NCBI GenBank assembly: GCA_965214495.1
Contig: OZ243958.1
Span: 2,976,001 to 3,040,000 of the forward strand
Origin: JANQOH01 sp965214495
GTDB taxonomy: Bacteria > Pseudomonadota > Alphaproteobacteria > UBA7887
Reading direction: 5' to 3'
Length of the DNA stretch: 64,000 bases
Shown: positions 26,016-36,399 of the stretch, piece after piece
Layout: each line of letters starts with the position of its first letter
Numbering within the stretch: the first letter of the stretch is position 1
Notes under the pieces: model-generated
What the model was told of the DNA's origin: nothing
Database searches by the model: none
The model's input: only the letters and a program-made list of their open reading frames with translations
Program-made: the position numbers and the translations under genes

Positions 26016-27386
26016 ATGAGCGCCAGAAACAGATTCAAGTTCCGGTTCGGCGCCTCCCTGATCGTCGGGTGCGCGCTGGCCGTCTCGGCCGCCGCCGAGA
26101 TTCCGCCTGACCAGATCGCGCGGCTCGGCAGCGAGCTCACGCCGCTCGGCGGCGAGCGTGCAGGCAACGCCGAGGGCACTATCCCCGATTGGACCGGCGG
26201 AATCGTAGCGCCGCCGGCGGGCTATGTCCTCGGCGAGCACCATCGCGACCCCTTCGCAGCCGACGAGCCGCTTTTCGTCATCGACGCATCCAACATCGAT
26301 TCCTACCGGGACAGGCTGTCGGTCGGGCACCAGCGCATGTTGGAAACCTACGAGTCGTTCCGGTTGCCGGTCTATCCGACGCGGCGCAGCGCTTCGGCCC
26401 CGCAGCGCATCTACGACGCCACCCGCGCCATCGCCGCCACGGCAACGCTCGTCGATGACGGCAACGGGGTCGGCGGCGCGGTGATCGGCGTCCCCTTCCC
26501 GATCCCCGCCAACGGCCTGGAGGCGGTCTGGAATCACCTTCTGCGCTATCGCGGCGAGACGGTGGCCTGCGTCATCGGCCAGGCGGCAGTGACCCGCGGC
26601 GGCGCCTACACGATGGTGAAATACGGTCTCGAGATCGAGTTGCGCTATTCGCTGCCGGACATGACCCAGGAACTGCTCGGCAACACGATGGTGCTGTTCA
26701 AGCAGAAGGTGCTGGCCCCGGCACGTCTCGCCGGCGACCTGCTGCTGGTGCACGAGACCATGAACCAGGTTCGCGAACCGCGCAACGCCTGGACCTACAA
26801 CCCCGGTCAGCGCCGCGTCCGGCGGGCGCCCAACATCGCCTACGACAACCCCGGCACGACCACCGACGGGCTGCGCACCGCCGACCAGTTCGACATGTTC
26901 AACGGCGCTACCGATCGTTACGACTGGCAACTCGTCGGCAAGCGCGAGCTATACGTGCCCTACAACGCCTATAAACTGCATAGCGACGATCTCGCTTTCT
27001 CCGACATCCTGACCCCGCTGCACGTCAACCCGGATCATCTGCGTTACGAACTGCACCGGGTGTGGGTGGTGGAAGCCACCCTGAAGGGAGATGCTCGCCA
27101 CATCTACAAGCGGCGCACCTTCTATATCGACGAGGACTCGTGGCAGATCCTGCTGTCCGACATCTACGACAACCGCGACGAACTGTGGCGGGTATCGGAG
27201 GGGCACGTCATCAACTATTACGAGAAACCGCTGATCTGGCCGACTCTCGAACTGCACATCGACCTTCAGGCGGGGCGGTATCTCGCCCTCGGTCTCGACA
27301 ACGAGTATCCGATGTGCACTTGGGACGTCGACATCGCCGGGCGCGACTTCACGCCGGCGGCGTTGCGCCGAGAGGGACGGCGCTGA
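26016..27386 (+). CDS. DUF1329-family periplasmic protein
   Basis: A 456-residue exported protein with a signal peptide (ASLIVGCALAVSAAA), then the family start LGSELTPLGGERAGNAEGTIPDWTGGI. Conserved late motifs are NAWTYNPGQRRVRRAPNIAYD, FNGATDRYDWQLVGKRELYVPYNAYKL and WQILLSDIYDNRDELWRV. DUF1329 proteins have a LolA/LolB-like lipid-binding fold and nearly always accompany DUF1302 proteins. It starts 7 bases after the DUF1302 stop. A role as lipid or hydrophobic-substrate carrier between inner and outer membrane is inferred. Confidence 0.87.
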   Translation: MSARNRFKFRFGASLIVGCALAVSAAAEIPPDQIARLGSELTPLGGERAGNAEGTIPDWTGGIVAPPAGYVLGEHHRDPFAADEPLFVIDASNIDSYRDRLSVGHQRMLETYESFRLPVYPTRRSASAPQRIYDATRAIAATATLVDDGNGVGGAVIGVPFPIPANGLEAVWNHLLRYRGETVACVIGQAAVTRGGAYTMVKYGLEIELRYSLPDMTQELLGNTMVLFKQKVLAPARLAGDLLLVHETMNQVREPRNAWTYNPGQRRVRRAPNIAYDNPGTTTDGLRTADQFDMFNGATDRYDWQLVGKRELYVPYNAYKLHSDDLAFSDILTPLHVNPDHLRYELHRVWVVEATLKGDARHIYKRRTFYIDEDSWQILLSDIYDNRDELWRVSEGHVINYYEKPLIWPTLELHIDLQAGRYLALGLDNEYPMCTWDVDIAGRDFTPAALRREGRR

Positions 27387-27402
27387 GCGCGCTTCGCCTC
27401 CG

Positions 27403-28452
27403 GTGGGCGAAAGCTGCTGCGGTCGCTCGAGGTTACGGGCACCGGCTTTCTGGATAGCCCTCGCCGCCGCGAATTGCGCGGCGGCCGAAGCGACGGAGTT
27501 CGAGACAGCGGTGGCGGTGGAGGCGCCGCTTGCCGGGACATCGCTGTTGCTTGACGGGGCGGCGGCGGGGTCGCGCCTCGTCGTCGTCGGTGCGCGCGGC
27601 CACGTGTTGCTCTCGGACGACGAGGGCGCATCGTGGATGCAGGCGAAGGTGCCGGTCCAGGCGCTGTTGACCGCGATCCACATGCACGACGACCGGCTCG
27701 GCTGGGCGGTGGGGCACGACGCCGCGATCCTGCGCACGGAGGACGGCGGCGAGACCTGGCGGCTGGTTCATCACGAACCGGAAATGCTGGCACCCCTGCT
27801 CGACGTGTGGTTTCGCGACGCCGATGCGGGCATCGCGGTGGGCGCGTTCGGCGCCTATCTCGCCACCGACGACGGCGGCGAAAGCTGGACGTGCATGAGC
27901 GGATGCCCGGAAAACCATGACGGGGAGACGGCGGAGAACGCGCCCGTGCTCGACAGCTTCGGGGACGGTTTCGGGGACGACTTCCACCTCAACGTCATCG
28001 CGCCGGCGGGGCCGGGGCGGCTGTTCCTCGCCGGCGAGGCGGGCGCGCTTTACCGTTCCGACAACGGCGGCGAGACTTGGCGCGCGCTCGATTCTCCTTA
28101 TACCGGATCGTGGTATGGGGCGCTCGCTCTCGATCCCGACACGCTGCTGGTCGCCGGGTTGCGTGGCCGCCTGTTCCGCTCCACCGATGCCGGCGAAAGC
28201 TGGGCGCGGATCGACACCGGTACGAACGCGACTCTGACCGCGCTGGTTCCCGCGGCGCCCGACCTGATCGTGGTCACCGGCCTCGCCGGCGCCCTGCTGA
28301 TCAGCCGCGGCCGGGGGCTGAGCGCGTCGGCGCGGTCGCTGCCGTCGCGCCAGGGCATCTCGACCGCGCTCGCGACGCCCGGCGGCGCCGTGCTGCTGAT
28401 CGGCGAGTTCGGCGTCAGGCCGGCCGGCAAGATCGACCGGACAGCGCCATGA
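27403..28452 (+). CDS. YCF48-like (BNR/beta-propeller) exported protein
   Basis: A 349-residue exported propeller. A signal peptide is visible (PAFWIALAAANCAAAEA). Repeats of the type LLSDDEGASW, LRTEDGGETWRL, ATDDGGESWT, YRSDNGGETWRAL and RSTDAGESWARI recur every 40-50 residues, as in photosystem II assembly factor YCF48 and its bacterial relatives. The start is a GTG, and the stop overlaps the RND gene start (ATGA). In this operon type the propeller probably acts as a periplasmic adaptor for the transporter. Confidence 0.85.
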   Translation: MGESCCGRSRLRAPAFWIALAAANCAAAEATEFETAVAVEAPLAGTSLLLDGAAAGSRLVVVGARGHVLLSDDEGASWMQAKVPVQALLTAIHMHDDRLGWAVGHDAAILRTEDGGETWRLVHHEPEMLAPLLDVWFRDADAGIAVGAFGAYLATDDGGESWTCMSGCPENHDGETAENAPVLDSFGDGFGDDFHLNVIAPAGPGRLFLAGEAGALYRSDNGGETWRALDSPYTGSWYGALALDPDTLLVAGLRGRLFRSTDAGESWARIDTGTNATLTALVPAAPDLIVVTGLAGALLISRGRGLSASARSLPSRQGISTALATPGGAVLLIGEFGVRPAGKIDRTAP

Positions 28453-30812
28453 CCGAGCGCGCGTCGGCGGCGGCCACGCTTGTCGATCGGCTGGTCTTCG
28501 GGCGCCGCGGCGCGACCCTTGCCGCCTTCGCGCTCGTGACGCTGGCGATGGCGACGCTCGCAAGCGGGCTTCGCGTCGATGCCGGCTTCACCAAGCTGTT
28601 GCCGATCAAGCACGAATATATGCAGACCTTCCTGCAGTATCGCGACGATTTCGGCGGCGCGGATCGGGTGGCGGTCGCCCTCGTGGCGCGCGACGGCGAC
28701 ATGTTCACGCCCGAATTCTTCGACCTGCTGCGCGAAGTGACCGACTCGGTGTTCTTTCTGCCGGGGGTCGATCGCACCCAGGTCTATTCGCTGTTCACCC
28801 CCAACGTGCGCTTCATAGAGGTCGTCGAGGACGGCCTGATCAGCGGCGACGTGTTGTCCGCGGACTTCGCACCGACGGAAGAGGGGTTCGCTCGGGTGCG
28901 CGAAAATATCGTCAAGGCCGGCATCGTCGGGCGGCTGGTGGCCAACGATTTCTCGGGTGCGCTGGTCAGCGCCAAACTCCAGGAGTTCAACCCCGATAGC
29001 GGCGAGAAGCTCGACTATCTCGAAGTCGCGGAGGAACTGGAGCGCATCCGCGGCGAAGCGACCGGGCGCGCCGGGGCCGATGCCTTCATCGACATGCACG
29101 TCATCGGCTTCGCCAAGGTGGTGGGCGATATCGCGGCGGGCGCGGCGCGCATCGCGCTGTCGTTCGCGGTCACTTTCGCGATCACGGCACTGTTCGTCTA
29201 TCTCTATACGCGGTCGGTCCGGTTGACCGCGATGCTGCTCGGATGCGCGCTGGTCGCGATGGTGTGGCAACTCGGCGCGCTCGCAGGGCTCGGTTTCGGC
29301 ATCGATCCGATGTCGATCCTGGTGCCGTTCCTGGTCTTCGCGATCGGGGTCAGCCACGGCGTGCAGATGGTCAGCGCGGTGCGCGCCGAAGCGGCGGGCG
29401 GCGCGGCGGCGCTGCCGGCGGCGCGCGCCAGCTTGCGCCGGCTGTTGCTGCCCGGCGCCGTGGCGCTCGCCTCCGATACCGTCGGCTTCGTGACCATCTC
29501 GCTGATCGAGGTGCCGGTGATCCAGGAGATCGCGGTTTCCGCGAGCCTCGGCGTCGCCGCCATCATCCTCACCAATCTCGGCCTGTTGCCGGCGTTGCTG
29601 TCCTATGTCGAGCCCGGCGACCGCGAGCGCGCCGCCATGCGCGACCGCGACCGCCGCCTCGAGCGTCTGTGGGCGCGGCTGGCGCCTATGGCACGGCGAC
29701 GCCCCGCCCTGGCGGCGGTCGGCGCCGCAGCGGCGCTGCTGGTGGCCGGCGCCTTCGCTGCGCCGTCGGTCCGCATCGGCGATCAGCATCGCGGCGTGCC
29801 CGAACTGCGCCCGGGCTCGACCTACAATCTCGATACCGAGGCGATCGTCGAGCGCTTCGACATCGGCGTCGACGTCTTCACGGTCATCGCGGAAACCACG
29901 CCGGACGCCTGCATCGACTACGACGTGATGAAGATCCTCGACCGCTTCGAATGGAGGATGCGCAACGTCGAGGGAGTGCAGTCGGTGGCGGCGCTGACCG
30001 GGGTCGTCCGCGCCGTCGCCGCGGGCATGAAGGAGGGCAGCCTGAAATGGCGGACCGTGCCGCGCGATCCTTACGTGCTGGCCCAGTCCGGCGCCTACGT
30101 CCCCACCAGCAGCGGCTTGCTCAACGCCGATTGCAGCGTGATGCCGGTGATGATCTACACCGCCGATCACAAGGCCGAAACCATCGAACGCATCGTTGGC
30201 GCAGTGAAGGACTTCAACGCGGCAAACGCGGATGCGGGGATCGTCTTCCAGCTCGCCGCCGGCAATGTCGGCGTGATGGCGGCGACCAACGAGGAAGTGG
30301 CGGCGTCGCAGTTCCCGATTCTCGGTTACGTCTATGGCGCGGTCGTCGTCCTGTGCCTGCTCTTCTTCCGCTCGCTGGCGGCGACCGTGTGTATCGCGGT
30401 CCCGCTCGCCGCCGTCTCGCTGCTCGCCTATGCGTTGATGGCGGCGTTGGAGATCGGGTTGAAGGTTTCGACCCTGCCGGTGGTGGCGCTCGGCATCGGC
30501 ATCGGCGTCGATTACGGCATCTACGTCTATGGGAGGCTACGGCTTCATCTGGCGGAGGGACTGGACTTCGCGACCGCCTGGACGCGCACTTTGGCCACTG
30601 CCGGGGCCGCCGTGGTGCTGACCGGTCTCACCCTCGCGGCGGCGGTGGCGACGTGGATCGCCGCCCCGCTTCAGCTACAGGCCGACATGGGCAAGATCCT
30701 GACCTTCATGTTCCTGGTCAACATGGTGGGCGCCATCGTCCTGCTGCCGGCGCTGGGCGCGTGGCTGATCGGGCGGGAGCAGGGGGCGCCGCGCGGCGCC
30801 GCGGGATCTTAA
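28449..30812 (+). CDS. RND-superfamily (MMPL/HAE3-type) transporter
   Basis: A 787-residue inner-membrane transporter with two repeats of one leading transmembrane helix, a large periplasmic domain and a five-helix bundle (12 helices in all). Family stretches include SILVPFLVFAIGVSHGVQMV, the equivalent GIGIGVDYGIYVYGRLRL in the second half, and a TVGFVTISLIEVPVI segment. The ATG overlaps the YCF48-like stop. It would power movement of a lipid or other hydrophobic substrate handled by the DUF1329 and DUF1302 partners; the substrate is unknown. Confidence 0.88.
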   Translation: MTERASAAATLVDRLVFGRRGATLAAFALVTLAMATLASGLRVDAGFTKLLPIKHEYMQTFLQYRDDFGGADRVAVALVARDGDMFTPEFFDLLREVTDSVFFLPGVDRTQVYSLFTPNVRFIEVVEDGLISGDVLSADFAPTEEGFARVRENIVKAGIVGRLVANDFSGALVSAKLQEFNPDSGEKLDYLEVAEELERIRGEATGRAGADAFIDMHVIGFAKVVGDIAAGAARIALSFAVTFAITALFVYLYTRSVRLTAMLLGCALVAMVWQLGALAGLGFGIDPMSILVPFLVFAIGVSHGVQMVSAVRAEAAGGAAALPAARASLRRLLLPGAVALASDTVGFVTISLIEVPVIQEIAVSASLGVAAIILTNLGLLPALLSYVEPGDRERAAMRDRDRRLERLWARLAPMARRRPALAAVGAAAALLVAGAFAAPSVRIGDQHRGVPELRPGSTYNLDTEAIVERFDIGVDVFTVIAETTPDACIDYDVMKILDRFEWRMRNVEGVQSVAALTGVVRAVAAGMKEGSLKWRTVPRDPYVLAQSGAYVPTSSGLLNADCSVMPVMIYTADHKAETIERIVGAVKDFNAANADAGIVFQLAAGNVGVMAATNEEVAASQFPILGYVYGAVVVLCLLFFRSLAATVCIAVPLAAVSLLAYALMAALEIGLKVSTLPVVALGIGIGVDYGIYVYGRLRLHLAEGLDFATAWTRTLATAGAAVVLTGLTLAAAVATWIAAPLQLQADMGKILTFMFLVNMVGAIVLLPALGAWLIGREQGAPRGAAGS

Positions 30813-30908
30813 CGGGCGCGGGGTTCGAGAAGCGCTTCGATCAGGCTGGTGCGCGGGTGCTCGCCCGCACGAATTCGATCTCACGAGCCGGACCTTGCCG
30901 AACTGTCG

Positions 30909-32981
<2,073 letters not shown>

Positions 32982-33019
32982 TTCGCCGCTATGCCGAAGC
33001 GTGAGGGAAGCGGAACCGG

Positions 33020-34290
33020 TTACGCATCGTCTTCCGCTTGCCGTTCCAGATCGACGTTCTTGTCATAGGTGGGCTTGAACGCCTCGACCTCGGTATCCGG
33101 CGCATAGTCGGGATACAGCCTCGCCAAATCCCATTCGTTGATGGCGGCGCGGACCTTGTGCCGCATCCGGCGCTGATATCCCGCCCCGCCGGCTGAGGCG
33201 GCGACCGGCGGCTATAAGCTTCCTCATATATACCGCGCAACCGCTCCAAGGTGTCGCGCACGTCGTCATCGTCCAAGGTCGCCAAGGAAAGGCATTCACG
33301 CTCCAAAAGGCTCATGCCGATTTCCGCGCGGGCGCCGAGAGCGCCGAATTTCGCGCTGTTCTCCAACTTCGGCCGAATATAGTCCCGATCCTTCTTCCGG
33401 CCGTCCGGGCCTATAATCTCCGCTGCAAAGTCGTCGGTCACCGCGCGAACTACGATCAGGCCGGGAAAGGCATCGCCTGCGATGCGCCCCATCCAGTGCG
33501 CGACCTCCGCATAGGACCGGCCCCGCTGCAATATGGAATAGGATCCAATCAGCTCCATTTCATCCAACAGAACGACCCAACCGCGATAGCCAGCGCTCTT
33601 GATGAGCTCGATGGCGAACCGCAGCCGCTGCGGCGGGAGATCGGCGACCTTCGGCGCCTTAAATTTGTATCTCCCCGCTTGGCCGATTTGCTTAAGCCCT
33701 CCTTTTACAGAGGCGACCTTTATCTTGTCTCCTGCCCAGAAAGCCTCTATCTCGCTCTTCAGATCGAAATCGTTCGATTCTTCGTACAAGTGCAGAGTGG
33801 CGAAGAAGATCGGGTGAAGGACGCCGTCGGCCGCCGATCTCTCGGCCCACTGAAAGAAATTCGTATACTCTATGGACCTCGGCCTCATGGCCAAGGCGAG
33901 TTCTTCGACAAGCCGACCGCTCCGGTTCGGCATCCGTCCATTCTCGACGGCAGACGTGAATACCTTGCCGAGGTCGTAGAGGGGAGTTTCCTTGCTGACT
34001 GCTACCTTGCTGCAAACGAAATTCTCGGAAAGAGCGACATGCTCCAGATGCGCGAGAAAATGCGATTTACCCGCGCCGAAATCGCCCGAAACCAGCACTC
34101 CCTGAGCATTGGCGTGCAGGCCGTCAGCGCCGCTGTCGGCCCGTTTCAGCATCCCGACGAAACGGTCCGTCGCTCGCGGCTGCTTGCATCCCAACCGGCG
34201 CACGGCTTCGCGGTTTGGAACACCGTTACGCAACGCCTCAATGGCCAACCGGGAGGTAAATTTTTCTTTGTTGTTCAACGAAGACGCCAT
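33020..34290 (-). CDS. BrxC/BrxD-like P-loop ATPase (intact Walker A), frameshifted near 3' end
   Basis: ATPase of the BREX BrxC/BrxD (DUF2791) type, about 420 residues. Walker A GDFGAGKS lies at residues 69-76 and Walker B VVLLDE at 239-244; an N-terminal RRLGCKQPRATDRF region precedes the P-loop. The frame shifts within the C/G run at about 33180-33190. Reading on in the shifted frame gives a sensible C-terminus (YQRRMRHKVRAAINEWDLAR, then a DYAPDTEVEAF segment) ending at TAA 33020-33022. The unshifted frame instead gives an Arg/Pro-rich tail to 32989. This is either a sequencing error in a homopolymer or a recent mutation. The ATG at 34290 follows the upstream gene by 11 bases. Confidence 0.82.
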
Positions 34291-34301
34291 GTCGCCCGCC
34301 T

Positions 34302-35264
34302 TCAGGAAAGCCGCACCAAAGCGGCGAGCGGATTCACGACGTTCCGGTCCCGGACATCGTCCATCACCCTCGTTCTCAGGGCGTCGTAGATGCCCCAGCC
34401 TCTCGCCGATTGATCGTCGATGAATTCGTGATTGGTGGCTACCGTCAGCAACGTTCCCGACATTCGATCCACATCGTCGATGAATTCCCTCAACATCTCG
34501 TAATGGTCCATCGTCATCGCTTTGGTATAATGGCGCCGACCGTCTCTCGGGTTGCGCGCCAGCGTTACGCGGGTGTTGTCCAGCAGAATCACCGTGCCCG
34601 AATATCCCGCATGGCGGACCCAGTAAAGCACCGACTCGATGAAATAGCGCGCGGTCGTGCGGTTGATCCCGGTATGGATATGAAACGGACGAACATTGCC
34701 AATTCTCGGATCCACACCCTTGAGCCAATCGAGAAGCGGTTGTCCGGTATAACGCCCCCGCATGCCGGCTTCCATTTCTATGAGACAAAGGTGGGTCATA
34801 GCAACCCGGAACGTCCTCGCCATATTGGCATTCTTGAAAACCTGTTTCTGCAAATCCGGCCCCAATTGGAGGAACACGAACTGTGGGTCAAGGCCTCCGT
34901 TGGCGGCGGCTACCGCGCCGATTACGTCGGCGTCGTCGTTCGGATCGACGCCGTCGGTGTGATAGCGCTTCCCGGCGAGCAGGCGCAGGATCAGTTTGCG
35001 GGCCAAGGCGCGCCAGCCGATCTGCGCCGCGATCCCCCAAAAGATATCCTGCGGCATGTGGACCCGGCGCTCGATCGCGTCGAGATGCGCGAACGCATAG
35101 CCCAATTTACCGCAGCGATCCTTCAACGCCTCGATCAGGGCCGGTCTCCGATCGTCGTCGGTGACGACGAATTTGATGGCCGCGCCGCCTTCCCCGACAT
35201 ATGTCGCCAGATACTCCCGGTCTATGGCGTCCAGCCATTCGTCGATCGCGATCGCGTTCGTCAT
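34302..35264 (-). CDS. BrxC/BrxD-like ATPase paralogue with degenerate P-loop
   Basis: A 320-residue protein resembling the N-terminal and central parts of DUF2791 ATPases: the family-type lead EGGAAIKFVV (25-34) runs into TDDDRRPALIEAL where GxxxxGKS/T would be expected. The Walker B strand GTVILLDNTRV (223-233) has Asn in place of the catalytic Glu. It is therefore probably a non-hydrolysing subunit partnering the intact ATPase encoded next. A Trp/His-rich middle (FHIHTGINRTTARYFIESV) is retained. Its ATG overlaps the preceding stop (TAATG), so the two are coupled. The family assignment is by pattern and less certain than for its neighbour. Confidence 0.68.
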   Translation of the reverse strand: MTNAIAIDEWLDAIDREYLATYVGEGGAAIKFVVTDDDRRPALIEALKDRCGKLGYAFAHLDAIERRVHMPQDIFWGIAAQIGWRALARKLILRLLAGKRYHTDGVDPNDDADVIGAVAAANGGLDPQFVFLQLGPDLQKQVFKNANMARTFRVAMTHLCLIEMEAGMRGRYTGQPLLDWLKGVDPRIGNVRPFHIHTGINRTTARYFIESVLYWVRHAGYSGTVILLDNTRVTLARNPRDGRRHYTKAMTMDHYEMLREFIDDVDRMSGTLLTVATNHEFIDDQSARGWGIYDALRTRVMDDVRDRNVVNPLAALVRLS

Positions 35265-36061
35265 TACGGGGTCTCGCCGAACCGAACCCCGTAATACTCG
35301 ACATTGCCGCCGTCGGGGTTGACGAAGGAGAACAGGTCCGCCTTGCGCCGGGTTCCCGTAGAGGCCGGAAAAGAAATCTCGGCGCCATCTTTTGCGCGAT
35401 GGGGGCCTTGCGAATCCAGGGTGTAGAGATCCCGCGCGAAATCTCCGCGGTCATAGTCACGCGAGGCGCCCGGCAAGGAAGTCATCAACCCGTAGATTCT
35501 GGCCAGAGGCACGACGCGCCCGCCGGGCCCCAGCCGGAAATCGGCGGAGGCGCCGCCCACAATATCCCTGTAAACGGCATATAAAGCATCGAGAAAGCGC
35601 TGCGGCGTGAAAGAACTGGTTTTACTTTGATTCCTGAGAAGGAGATCGACGAGAAAAGACGGCCGGATCGTCGATACCTTCTTCCGATCCACCCTCGCAG
35701 CGCGCTCCTTGGAAAGTATGCGCACGATGGACGGATAGCATATCAGGCGCCTATCCCGCTCATACATCGTCAGACCTGCCCGATCGGCGGCGTCCAGCAG
35801 CTCCACCGCATACCGTTCGTCGAAATAACGCCTCTCTTCCTCTTCCGTGAATGGCCAACGGGAATTCGCGTTCGACACTTCGTCCCCGAGGCTCGTCATG
35901 GCCTCTTCAAGCTTTTCCTGGCTACGCCTGACGCCGGCGATATTTCCGCTGCGTGCGGCCTTCACCAGCGCCCTGGCCTGGGCCGCCACGTTCGTTGCGG
36001 ATTTCCGTGCTGCCTCGGCAGCCCTCTCAGTATCGTCAAAGGCTTGCTCAAACGTGCTCAC
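35264..36061 (-). CDS. Unrecognised protein, first gene of BREX-like operon
   Basis: A 265-residue protein I do not recognise. Residues 1-65 are strongly helical and charged (AAEAARKSATNVAAQARALV, SQEKLEEAMTSLG), likely coiled coil. Then comes a mixed domain with EEERRYFDERYAVELLDAAD, a basic stretch ERAARVDRKKVSTIRPSFLV and a beta-rich end (ADLFSFVNPDGGNVEYYGVR). It has no membrane segment and no nuclease or ATPase motif. It starts at a GTG and its stop overlaps the next ATG. As lead gene of the cassette it may be a structural or DNA-recognition subunit. GC is lower than in neighbouring housekeeping genes. Confidence 0.75.
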   Translation of the reverse strand: MSTFEQAFDDTERAAEAARKSATNVAAQARALVKAARSGNIAGVRRSQEKLEEAMTSLGDEVSNANSRWPFTEEEERRYFDERYAVELLDAADRAGLTMYERDRRLICYPSIVRILSKERAARVDRKKVSTIRPSFLVDLLLRNQSKTSSFTPQRFLDALYAVYRDIVGGASADFRLGPGGRVVPLARIYGLMTSLPGASRDYDRGDFARDLYTLDSQGPHRAKDGAEISFPASTGTRRKADLFSFVNPDGGNVEYYGVRFGETP

Positions 36062-36177
36062 TGCGCTCTCTTCCGCAAACGATCACCGGCACGCACGATA
36101 AACTCCCGGGGAAACGCTGTCAAACATGCCATCGTCGGGGGTCTCGATTCGCGCCCCTCTTCCGCCAGGCTCGATAG

Positions 36178-36191
36178 CCCGGATATCTCAC
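36178..36191 (+). repeat. IS1380-type left terminal inverted repeat
   Basis: CCCGGATATCTCAC, exactly complementary to 37853-37866. The adjacent ATAG at 36174-36177 is the left copy of the target duplication. Confidence 0.92.
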
Positions 36192-36234
36192 AGCGGCTCG
36201 GGATGGGACGCTTTGTGGGTTGTTTGGCGGCGGC

Positions 36235-36252
36235 GGGCTGGGCGCGGGAGGG
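36235..36252 (+). other. Potential G-quadruplex in IS subterminal region
   Basis: Four GGG runs separated by 2, 3 and 1 bases (GGG-CT-GGG-CGC-GGG-A-GGG) satisfy the standard intramolecular quadruplex pattern. It lies in a G/T-rich, almost A-free stretch (36211-36300) between the left terminal repeat and the transposase stop. The function is unknown. Confidence 0.5.
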
Positions 36253-36399
36253 CGCTGTGGCGTCGTTGTGTTTGGTTGGGGTGGCGTTTTGGTGTTTGGG
36301 CGCCGCTCATGCCGGATTTCTTGCTTTGTTCTCAAGATGAACGCAGCCGTCATCGCCCGGCGCTGGCGCCGGCATGTCAAGGTCGCGTGGTGGGACGGT

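Noticed and set aside
28098..30170. A 690-codon open frame antisense to the RND transporter
   Set aside because: His/Arg/Asp-rich translation without motifs; the + strand carries well-supported membrane-protein sequence and ATGA coupling.
30849..30870. Hairpin between the RND and SNF2 genes as a rho-independent terminator
   Set aside because: The stem needs a bulge and no T-tract follows in either direction.
32989..33174. Arg/Pro-rich tail as the true C-terminus of the intact BrxC/BrxD-like ATPase
   Set aside because: The alternative frame over the same bases gives a normal helical C-terminus and its own stop, so a frameshift is more likely.
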